Positions 11,919 to 20,871 of a stretch of DNA of 64,000 nucleotides are shown here, one piece after another. How positions within the stretch are numbered: position 1 is the stretch's first letter; each line of letters begins with the position of its first letter. The translations under genes were made by a program, and so were the position numbers. A model generated the notes under the pieces. The model was given only the letters and a program-made list of their open reading frames with translations. It was not told the DNA's origin and searched no databases. Source of the stretch: Chalara sp. BL73 (taxonomy: Eukaryota; Ascomycota; Leotiomycetes; Helotiales); assembly GCA_918026815.1 (NCBI GenBank), contig CAKJVC010000164.1:124001-188000 (forward strand). The letters are read 5' to 3'.

Positions 11919-12197
11919 ATGAAACTCCAGGTACCTTCCAAACCTCACAAGTAAAACGCCGCCTAACTTCCGAAGACTCTTCTCGCGGCCGTTTTCTTCT
12001 TGGCCAGCTCCGCCATAGCTGCCCCTCTCAAACGAGATGGGGTAACCATTTACCCTTATATCACATCCTCTGACTCGGAATCTACTTCTAAACGCGATGG
12101 AGCTGATGGAGTGATCGTCTATCCCAAGATACCAAGGGCTGTTGTACCTCGGCAAGATACCTCGTTGGTAGGAATTGATGCTGGGAACTTTGTGTAG
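11919..12197 (+). CDS. short secreted peptide precursor with two Kex2-bounded repeats (RiPP-like candidate)
   Basis: Proposed exons 11919-11930 and 11976-12197, joined by a 45-base intron with a CCTAAC branch site 12-15 bases before the AAG acceptor; 77 residues. Splicing joins MKLQ to TLLAAVFFLASSAIA, which makes a near-ideal signal peptide (1-19). The rest contains Kex2-type KR sites at 23-24 and 43-44, each followed by Asp-Gly and a short aromatic segment: TIYPYI (28-33) and VIVYPKI (50-56). The repeated KR-D-G...(I/V)YP(Y/K)I layout resembles precursors of fungal ribosomal peptides (dikaritins) and of KEX2-processed repeat peptides generally. No UstYa or tyrosinase gene is visible nearby; the nearest tailoring-like gene is the CmcJ-type enzyme 1.9 kb away. 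It could instead be an ordinary small secreted protein. The first exon is only 12 bases and needs transcript support. Confidence 0.5.
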
Positions 12198-12526
12198 TAT
12201 GTTGGTTATGTCATGCGTGGCCGGCAAGATGGAATGCTGAAGATATGGGAACTGGTGGAATGGAAAATATTTCTGGCTTTGGTGGAGGCTTTAATGGTTT
12301 AAAGTCACTATAATGGATGTTCGATTGAACGCTTTGCTCTAAGAAACGGTATTGAAGGCAAGATTAAACTGGGTAGCGAGCGAATTATTTATTATTAAGG
12401 ATACTGAAACATATTTACATATTAGGACTAAGCCTTCACGCCTCCACAGACCTATTTTACAAAGTCACATGTACCATATGTTCATATATATCCTTGTATC
12501 AATCGCCATCAATGCAATGACACCTC
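12198..12526. other. intergenic region
   Basis: 3' flank of the small peptide gene. A short Gly-rich frame (about 12240-12315, plus strand, ending in a Phe/Gly-rich stretch) is open and could be a further exon, but I cannot join it convincingly. Confidence 0.35.
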
Positions 12527-12910
12527 CTATCTTTTCGCATTCTGGACTGCGCTAGGGGCAGCAGGGGTATCCCCATGTGCATGATGAGTTGTGTGTGCCC
12601 TGGCGGTGTTTGTACCACCACTGACAGGAGCTCCATAGCCATTTGGTGCAACGACGCCGAGCGTGCCACTTGTAGTACTGTTGTGCCCGGCAGCGGCACT
12701 GCCGACTCCCTTGTCTCCCTCGTGAGGGTGAGCCTCATCATTATAGCTCCTGATACGCAATCCGAGCGAGGCAGGATGAATACCACGGTAGCCCCAAAGC
12801 AACAGTGCACCAAACCCTGACTTGGTAAAGTTATCTAGGACGTTGTAAAAGACCGCCTCGCTGTCCAGCGCTTACTCAATTAAGCCGTGGATCACTATTA
12901 TTGGCTCTTT
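12527..12910 (-). pseudogene. remnant of a microbial-opsin gene (helix G and tail)
   Basis: On the minus strand, the frame ending at 12527 reads DSEAVFYNVLDNFTKSGFG, then LLLWGYRGIHPASLGLRI, then a His/Gly/Ala-rich tail. This matches the last helix of fungal bacteriorhodopsin-like proteins (family pattern LD-x-x-x-K-x-x-F), and the lysine that would bind retinal is kept. Just upstream, PIIVIHGLIE resembles the preceding YPI-x-WGL-x-EG block, but an in-frame TAA at 12872-12874 separates it. Helices A to E are absent; instead the divergent orphan gene at 13080 begins. I read this as a truncated relic, although the 115-codon tail frame is undamaged. Confidence 0.5.
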
Positions 12911-13079
12911 CCCTTCATTTTGCCGCGTTGTTGTGGCTAGATTCATTGTTGTTGGCTGGTTGAGGGGTCTGGCTGGTTGTCCGGTGATTCCTTTTTCCGT
13001 TCGCCACTTCCTTTATCTGAATCCATCTCGACTGAAGGCCCGTTCCTGCAAACTTCTCCCTGTACCACCATTCTTCATC

Positions 13080-14000
13080 ATGGCAGATTTTCCTTCAGCC
13101 AACCCTGAGCTTGAGACTGGCCCCTATCTTTTTATAGTAAAGTTGCTTACACTAGTGGCTGCTTGTATAAACACCCGCGATAAGCTCCTGGTTGCCCTCA
13201 AGAACCTTTCGCTCGCCAAATTAGAAACCACACTTTCCTCACTCGAACGGTGCCGATCTGATCTCCCCCCCATCCCCGCTCTCCCTTTCTTGCTCCGCCA
13301 AGGCGCAGCTAAGAGCGACGTAGTGAATATATACGATCGATTTGCCCTCTCAGCAAAGCCAGATTACTTTGTCACTGCCGACTATTGGAGCAAGCAAGAC
13401 CAGAACCGCATACAAAACGATGAGAAGCACTACGATGATGTTATCCAGCGACTCGAATACAGCCATACCGACAGCAATGAGAAGGGCGGCAACGATGGCC
13501 TGCCGCAGTACATCTTTCAGCTTGGCCGACTCATACTCCCTGTCTTCGAGCCAGTTTTCGCATACAAGCTACCCTTTCTGGCTGTTGTAGATGTTCTGGA
13601 TCCCCGGAAGGCGGTGTGGCTGGCGCACGTTGGGGATATCGCCGAGGATCCCGAAGAAGGGAGAGACTGGTATCCTCCTCGATATGTGCTCGACCAACTC
13701 GCATGCTTCTTTGACGGTTCGAACCGACGAGAGCCGGTTTACCATATTGCTCAAGTTGCGCCCAGCTTAGAAGAGTGGATGACGCTAGATTGGGATACCG
13801 TCATGAGCAACATTAAAAGGACCCGCCGCCGTGGTATTTTGAATATCAAGGTGGCGTGGGAGGACGATTTCAAGTTGGCTATTCACAAAGCGAGAAAGAT
13901 GACGGCGGTACGAATATTGTCAGCGGCGCCACGTGAGGTTGGATTGGATAAGCAACACAGTGCTTGTAATGACACTACGCCCGGATTGCTATCAAGATAA
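13080..14000 (+). CDS. hypothetical protein, 306 residues
   Basis: I do not recognise this protein. The ATG at 13080 (MADFPSANPELE) follows a pyrimidine-rich leader and is preferred to an in-frame ATG at 12933, whose extra 49 residues look untranslated. The protein is soluble and mixed in charge, with no signal peptide and no obvious membrane helix. A Leu-rich amphipathic stretch lies at about residues 20-65. A polar segment rich in Asp/Asn/Lys follows near 100-140. A region with ILPVFEPVFAYKLPFLAVVDV lies near 160. The C-terminal third contains KRTRRRGILNIKVAWEDDFK. Codon use is even and the frame is long, so it is probably a real lineage-restricted gene. Confidence 0.6.
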   Translation: MADFPSANPELETGPYLFIVKLLTLVAACINTRDKLLVALKNLSLAKLETTLSSLERCRSDLPPIPALPFLLRQGAAKSDVVNIYDRFALSAKPDYFVTADYWSKQDQNRIQNDEKHYDDVIQRLEYSHTDSNEKGGNDGLPQYIFQLGRLILPVFEPVFAYKLPFLAVVDVLDPRKAVWLAHVGDIAEDPEEGRDWYPPRYVLDQLACFFDGSNRREPVYHIAQVAPSLEEWMTLDWDTVMSNIKRTRRRGILNIKVAWEDDFKLAIHKARKMTAVRILSAAPREVGLDKQHSACNDTTPGLLSR

Positions 14001-15127
14001 TTCCATCCATACAATAATGCTATACATATCCTCCTCGCCTACGTATATGTGTCTCAAGTGCTGAACTTCTTAGCCGCTGACTATGGCTTATACTACGTAG
14101 CTGGTTTTACTATCTCGTAAAAGGTGAGGCGCCTCTATAATACACTTCTCAACTGTGGCAAGACCTACATGTCGTTGATATAGTACACTAAATATATATG
14201 GATCTATCGATTGCCTGTGAATACCTTATACGAGCCTCTATCCATTTCCTTGACTGCTATCTAGCTTCTCTTGTCTGTATTTAATAGTTTGGCCAATTCG
14301 TCTATATACTTGTCTAACCCTGTAAGGTATTCCTTTCTTCTACCTAATTGTAACTCTAGCTCCCCTAAGATCGACGTCCCTAATTCCTGTGAGGCGTACG
14401 CCAAATTGATAGTACAATTCTTCGGAGTTATTACAAAGGCCGAAACAGCTTTAGTAGTAGTTTTAGACCTGAGAACAGTCTTAAGTGTGATGTCACGGGT
14501 ATGCTCCCGGATCGTATGCTCATAGACCGTACGGATCCTTACATACCTCACAGGCTATCAGTAAAGGGAATAACCTCAAACCTGGCCGATATCAGATCCG
14601 TAATTATATACTGGTATTTCGAAGATCTGCAACCACTTCCCCTCCTTTTCTCCTTAGCCTTAGATCTCCAATAGAGCTGCTCCTTACTCTCCTAATTACC
14701 TGTTACACCTGTGCATCTTAGAGGCAAGGGTAACTACCAAGGGACTAGCGGATCGAGTCCGTCAATAGTAGGAAGGAATTTATAGAGGGAAGAGCAATAC
14801 TCTCCTTAAAGGCATTTATATTAAACCGGCTTACACTACTGGCAAAGCATTAGGTATATTTTTGGAAAGTGTCCAATTTTGGTTCTTTGGGAGCCTGTTT
14901 GGGCTTCCTTGAGTATTGTCGTCAATACTTGGCAAATATAATTTAAGACATAGAGGCCTAATGAAGTGTGACTAGTACGAAAGCGAGAAGCTAAAACACA
15001 TGACCATGTGATAAATCTTGCTCGGGTTACTCAGGCGAGCTGACTGAGTGAGCTGGGGCGATTAGTGCCTGAGCAAGAGCGGCAAGCTTCTTAACCCTAT
15101 TCGGCGCACAGGAAAGAGAAAATTGAT
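14001..15127. other. intergenic region with an unassigned 96-codon frame
   Basis: The only notable frame is 14261-14551 (minus), 96 codons, rich in Thr/Lys/Leu with no recognised motif. The many TAC/CTA strings suggest old mutated repeat DNA, but I could not name an element. Confidence 0.35.
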
Positions 15128-16110
15128 TCATGATGCCTTCAAATTCAGGTGAAAATCGATCAAGTAGTTCCAGCATCTAATGGAAAGCGGTAAGAAGCCA
15201 AAGATGGTCCAAACACCAGAAATAGTCGGCACAATCCAGTAGACTCTTGAACTTTCCGGTCCATCGAACCAGGACAAGCCGATGACGGGCAAGACTCCAA
15301 CAAGTATCACAGGCGGCATCCACCACTCAGGGTTGGAAGTATTGTGATTCGCACGCAGCATTCGGGAATAAGATGGATGAGTGAGAACCACGTAGAGGCA
15401 TCTAAATGAGATACCAACAATGATACTGAAGTGAGGTAAGCCACATACGTAGGCATTCATGCTATGTACTTCCTGGAAGACGACGTTATCGGCGCTTACG
15501 AACACATCTACAAAACTGAACACCGTTGACCCGTACAGAGTGATGCAAAAGAAGATGGGCTCGGTAATGGCAGGTGCAGAAGAGGGCCAAAATCCTTGGC
15601 TAGAAGTTCGTGGAAGTCAACCTCAATCTCCTCGTGCTGTGCATGAATGCCCCGATTCCTTGCCTTCCTTCTGAGCCCCGCTGCTTTGCTTACAAGAATT
15701 CTTGGTGTATATGTATCGGACAACAAGAAAAAGTTGAGCGCAGTTAGTAATTTCTGAACAGTCGGCGACAAGTAATATAATCCTTCCTCATCGGCTAATT
15801 GGTCCTATGTAACTGATCATATGTTCCATCAAACTCAACAAAATATTTCTCTCGTCCAAGTAGATCAGGGAGTATGCTTTGCTAACACTAAATAGTGGTA
15901 GATCCTCTGGATCCTTGGGTTTAGCAGCATATTGAGGAGAGCTCCCCTTGGTGGTCTCAAATTGGCTCTTATGTGCAGTTATGTGCTGAGGAATTAACGG
16001 TGTTGTGAAAAGACCGACAGGTTGGTGTGTTGACCATCTCGTAATACAGGTTGAAGAGTAGGAACTGAGTCTCGTTCAGTACTTTTGAGATGCTTCTTGG
16101 TGATATCCAT
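15128..16110 (-). pseudogene. collapsed MFS transporter pseudogene (DHA1-like)
   Basis: Minus-strand fragments align in order with DHA1 transporters. A possible start is near 16110. A cytosolic block VEFDGTYDQLHR then N-stop-PMRK, around 15780-15850, corresponds to the usual FDGPDDPxxPxNWPxRKK. It jumps directly to the central-loop block DTYTPRILVSKAAGLRRK and HEEIEVDFHELL (15508-15771). A frame change leads to VVFQEVHSMN, then NPEWWMPPVIL, IGLSWFDG and YWIVPTISGV (15128-15523). Helices 1-6 are essentially missing, there are in-frame stops, and the C-terminus fades after FGFLPLS. This is a deletion-bearing relic. It is unlike the intact exporter at 6819 in spacing and is probably a separate old copy. 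Confidence 0.65.
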
Positions 16111-17729
16111 AGCCGCAAGAAACTCTTAAAAGTTCGAAATCTCTGGTACTATTGAAAACGTGACGACAAGATAAAGGGGAAGTTATATCGACGAGATGTG
16201 AGCGGAGGGGTATTAGAAAGCGGATGGATAGCAAAGATTATTGCGGTGGTACCGCGCAATCGTACCAATCTATTAGCTTATGGTATATTTTCAGTACCAG
16301 AGTAAAATCAACGCGTAGAGAAAACAGCGTAGCAACATGTGCCTTCCAAGCCACCGAGACATTGGTTATTCAAGAGTCATTGTCACTAAGTCACCATTGT
16401 TGCCCTTTGGCCCACGAACTTGGCTTCTGCTCCTCGACCGACAGCCCGGCACATTTTAAAGGCTTTACCTTACGCCATGCTGATAAAATGGAACAAGCAC
16501 AGCTTCTCTGAGCTGTCGAAAATGTAGCCACGAATCTTGCGTTGAAGATAACGGTATATAACGCAGCCCGAGATCTGGGGTAGACTTAAAACATGGTGCT
16601 TACCTTGCCGCCTCAAGTATTGGATGAAGCAAATGAATATAATTGAAGGAACAACCATGATTGGGGTCTGAAAACATGCCTCACCCGGAATGCTTGTGGG
16701 GCAAGTTGCCATCCGCGTAGTATAGTGTAGATTGCAGTGTTGGTTTGCACTTACCTGGGATGCCTTTGAAGGAAGCTTAGATATAGCAGTGACTCTAGTG
16801 CATACATGTGATATTATCGATGGCGCAAGGGATAACTGAAAAAGGCTTCCCTAGTGAATTATCCTGAATTGGACTCGATGCCTGAGGTGTAAGGACTTCA
16901 ATTTAGAAGTGGGTCAACATAGTCTGGGGACGAGAATTGCCAAGCCACTAATCAGATTTACCGATACTGGCCCGGCTTTCCAGAAGACGCTTCCCCTTCT
17001 CTTGCCATTCGCTATTTGCTCCATGATGCTATAACCACAAGGACGCGATGCTGCAAACCGGCAATTCCAGTATACGACACCACAATTCCCTAGAGCCTGA
17101 GGAAGAGGAGATCAGAGAGATCATGGACGTCTTATTGTTGCTCGATATGGCCGATCCGAACCGGCTACACTACCACTTCTCCCCAATATCGCATCTTCCC
17201 AACTACTTCGTGCTACCAAATCTTTTTTTTTCTTTGATAAACTCCCAGCTCGCCCTAAACCCGGACCGTTCTACCGATTCATATAGCCGTTATAAGTATA
17301 TGAGGCAGAACAATCTATTTCCTTGTGGACCACCAATTGATCGGCGGGGTACCCCTGATTGACGGTAATCCTGCCTCCGATACCTCTCCACATCTGTTTC
17401 GAGTATAGGGCCTGCCCAGGTGATGCCAACACTTTCACATAAACCCGCGCTCTTCATCTATTAGCATTATTTTGCGAGGGTACATCCCGAGGCACTCCCA
17501 ACTTTCATTGAACCGGAGAGCAAGTGCCTTGACGGAAAATTTATCGACCGTCGCCTGCGGCGAATCTTCTCATTTGCGGAGATAAGGTTTTGCACAAAAA
17601 AGAGATGGTCAGTCTAAGAGGGTCATTTTGTCCTGGTAAGTCGTGCCCATATGGGTCTTATGATATAAGGCTTGTTTGCTTTCTCTTCATATTGGTGATG
17701 AGCGTCGTTCTATCGCGGTAAACTTCATA
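16111..17729. other. intergenic region upstream of the GH5 gene
   Basis: 1.6 kb without a recognised gene. The frame 17048-17362 (plus, 104 codons, ATG start, acidic then hydrophobic) has no motif and is only a weak candidate. The last few hundred bases should contain the GH5 promoter. Confidence 0.4.
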
Positions 17730-19810
17730 ATGCAGTTACCTGTTATTCTTGGTTTACTGGCATACGCTGCCACAAGCTATGCCGAAGTTCCTGCATATGG
17801 GCAATGTATGTATCCCTACTCCGCAAATAACAAAAACATACTTATTTTGTCTTAGGTGGTGGCAGTGGATGGACTGGAGAGACAACTTGTGTTGCCGGAT
17901 TCTACTGTAGCTTCTCCAACACATGTAGGTCGCTCATTACCAACTTTGGGAGATGCAATGCTCATATATATATATTAGGGTACTCACAGTGCATTCCTGG
18001 AACCGCCACCACCTCAACTTCCAGCCGCACATCCACCGCAACAACCCTCAGCACCAGGACTACGTCCGTAACAAGTACCCGAACCTCAACTACAGCAACT
18101 GCAACGGGGACGCAAGCTTGCACTGCAGCATTTACACCAGTCACAGCCTCTGCTGCTTTTGCAGCCCTGAACCCGGGTTGGAATTTGGGAAACACACTAG
18201 ATGCGGTACCAGATGAAGGGTCATGGAATAACGCTCCAGTTCAAGCCTCCACGCTTACTACTATTGCAGCAAGGGGATTCAAGAGCGTTCGCATTCCAGG
18301 TAAGGATCCGCCAAAATCCCCATTTGCCTTCTAACAAAAGGCAGTGACCTGGGCATACCATTTCTCAACACAGTCCCCAACTTGGACCGTAGATCCGACC
18401 TGGATAAACAGAGTTGAGACTGTTGTCGATCAAGCACTTGCTGCTGGGTTCTATGTCGTATTGAATGTGCACCATGACTCATGGATTTGGGCAGATGTTT
18501 CGGCTTCTGGTGCAAACATAACAGCCATCGAAGAACGATTCACAAGACTTTGGGCGCAAATCGGTGCGAGGTTTGCATGCAAATCTTCCAAGCTTATTTT
18601 CGAGCCTATCAACGAACCAGTCGGAACCACACAAGAGCATGCTACTGAGCTGAACAAGTTGAATGGCATCTTCTTGGATCAAATCAACAAGGCAGGTGGC
18701 TACAACCCACAGCGTGTGGTGTCTTTGAGTGGCCTTGGCCAAGACTCTATCAAGACAAGCCAATGGTTTGTCCGAGGCTCAGCATATCCTAATCAGCCAT
18801 GGGGACTGCAATTCCACTACTACTCACCATACGACTTCATATTCTCCGCATGGGGAAAGACGATATGGGGATCGGATGCCGACAAAGCTACGCTTTTGCA
18901 GGACTTTACTCTCTTCAATGGAAACTTTAGTAGCATCCCCACTTTCGTTGGTGAATGGGACGCAAGCCCAGCCAATACCGAGCCAGCCGCTAGATGGAAG
19001 TATTTCGATTACTTCATTCGCACTGCAAGCAGATTCAAGTACTCGACCATCCTCTGGGATAACGGGAATGACCACTACGACCGAACTACCAACATCTGGA
19101 GAGACCCCATTTCCATCTCGACGCTGTTCTCTGCCGTAGCAGGAACCACCAACTCTTTGGCCGACAGCACGACAGATGCCTCAGCCACGACACAAAGCTC
19201 AGGCGCTACGCTCTTCCACAAAGTTGGCGACGCGGTCGCAGCACAGAGTGTGACGTACCTGCTGAACGGGAACTCTCTAACTGCAATCAAGAATTCGGCT
19301 GGAACTGCCCTCACCAGCTCGCAATACAGTATCTCAGGCGGTACCGTAACATTCAGTGCAGCCTATCTGAGCACGCTCTATACATCCACCGCCGCCGCTG
19401 GAATCAAAGACACACTGACGCTAACATTCTCCGCCGGTACGCCGCTCACGCTCCAAGTCGTGCAGTATGATACGCCTACCATCCCAACCACCACATACAA
19501 GCTCTCCACTGTGGGCACCAGCTCTGATCTAACGGTTCCGATCACTTATAAGGGGCTCCCCAAGGTCGCTGCGATTAAGGCCACCAAAGCCGATGGGACG
19601 TACTTGAGTGACGATTGGACGGTATGGCTTGGTCCCCTGCAGCAAAGCCGATGGACATACGGTAGTTGGAACTGGGATGCAACGGGGTTGATCGTATATG
19701 CCAGTGGATTGCAAGCCCTACAGGCGACAGGCCAAACGGTGACACTGCTGGTGGAGTTCTTCCCCAGGAGCGTTGGTTCAAATGCTGTGAACATCACATT
19801 TACACAGTAA
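17730..19810 (+). CDS. secreted CBM1-GH5 endo-beta-glucanase with X2 and CBM46-like modules
   Basis: Exons 17730-17805, 17856-17924, 17979-18299 and 18345-19810 give 643 residues. A signal peptide (1-18) is followed by a fungal cellulose-binding CBM1 (about 22-56: AYGQCGGSGWTGETTC...W-x-S-Q-C), a Thr/Ser-rich linker, and a GH5 catalytic domain (about 105-400). Visible GH5 hallmarks are NPGWNLGNTLDA, the NVHHDSW block, the acid/base Glu246 in FEPINEP and the nucleophile Glu359 in FVGEWD. After it come an X2-like immunoglobulin fold (about 410-515) and a C-terminal CBM46-like module (about 520-640) carrying the WTVWLGPL and WTYGSWNWD aromatics. GH5-X2-CBM46 is known in bacterial GH5_4 glucanases and xyloglucanases; here a fungal CBM1 is added in front. 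It probably cleaves beta-1,4-glucan or xyloglucan outside the cell. Subfamily is inferred. Confidence 0.9.
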
Positions 19811-20871
19811 GAGTGGTGCCACGCACAAACGGAAGAGCTTTCATGTACATATTTTTGCTTGGGGTTGTACATACTCTCTTGGATAGTTACCATAAACCTC
19901 ACTCCGTATCAATTCCGAAATGCCTTTCGCCCGGTAGAAAATGCAGAAAGATTTGCGAGTAACTAGTTTGTGGGGGCATGACCTGTTCTTGTGTAACGTT
20001 GAGACATTGGCCACACTAGGTCGTGATGCCTTGGCAGAATAGGCGATGCTTAGTTTCCCTGTCGTCGTTCCTCTTCCTTCTTGACCTCCCCTCCCGTTAC
20101 GCTTCTTCACGTCTCATCCTCAATTGCGCCACACAATCCTGAAGATCTCACATTGAGAAAGTATTTCGTTCATTTAATGCTACATATTTCCGTGAATGCA
20201 TCCGTAAACATTCAGTTTAATAAGCCCATGGAGATACACGAGCTCAGGCTCGGGACCTTCATGGCAGGATCAGAGGCTTAACCAAAAATGAAATTTTGCC
20301 TCCCAATATGTGAGCCTGGATACTGCGGGTGCATCTCGATGCCGTACGCTCGCCCTATTCGCCAGTCCAGAGTGTTCTTGAGCCCCCCTCCTGCAGGGCA
20401 CTGCATGGTCGTCAAATCAACCACTCCAACCAAGCGCACCAAGAAAATAACTTTTCAATAAATATACGTACAGGCACATTCAATATCTACCCGTGTGAAG
20501 GGAAGGTATGGCACTTGCAGCAATATGCCATATCGGGATCGAATATGGCAATACGACCTGTGAGCGCACGAGATGCGTTACACGGGGAAAGCTTTTATCG
20601 TCCGATATGCTTGGTCGAGGCATGCCATTTGACGGGCTGAAAATAGCCTGATGGGCCAAGCACTTCCAAGATCTCGTACAAATTCGTCATCCAGATCCCT
20701 GACCTGCAGGAAGGGTCCAATAGATTGAGATCGTGCTCTCCTGGTTCGGAGCATTGCGATATTAAACACCCAATTTACCCGGGGTGGGACGCGAGGTCTA
20801 TTTTGATATTTCTTTCCTGTCTATAATTTTTTTGCTTCTCTTTTTGTTGGGATGATGTATCATACTGCAAC
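19811..20871. other. intergenic region between GH5 and deacetylase genes
   Basis: About 1.06 kb with only short, motif-free frames. It should hold the GH5 3' UTR and the promoter of the Agd3-like gene. Confidence 0.45.

Noticed and set aside
11859..12227. 122-codon minus-strand frame over the peptide precursor
   Set aside because: No motif; the plus strand gives a signal peptide and Kex2 repeats with a good branch site, which explains the sequence better.
17048..17362. 104-codon plus-strand frame upstream of GH5
   Set aside because: Has an ATG but no motif, signal peptide or neighbouring exons; not strong enough to list as a gene.
18451..19314. Minus-strand frames across the GH5 gene
   Set aside because: Antisense shadows of the catalytic exon with no motifs.
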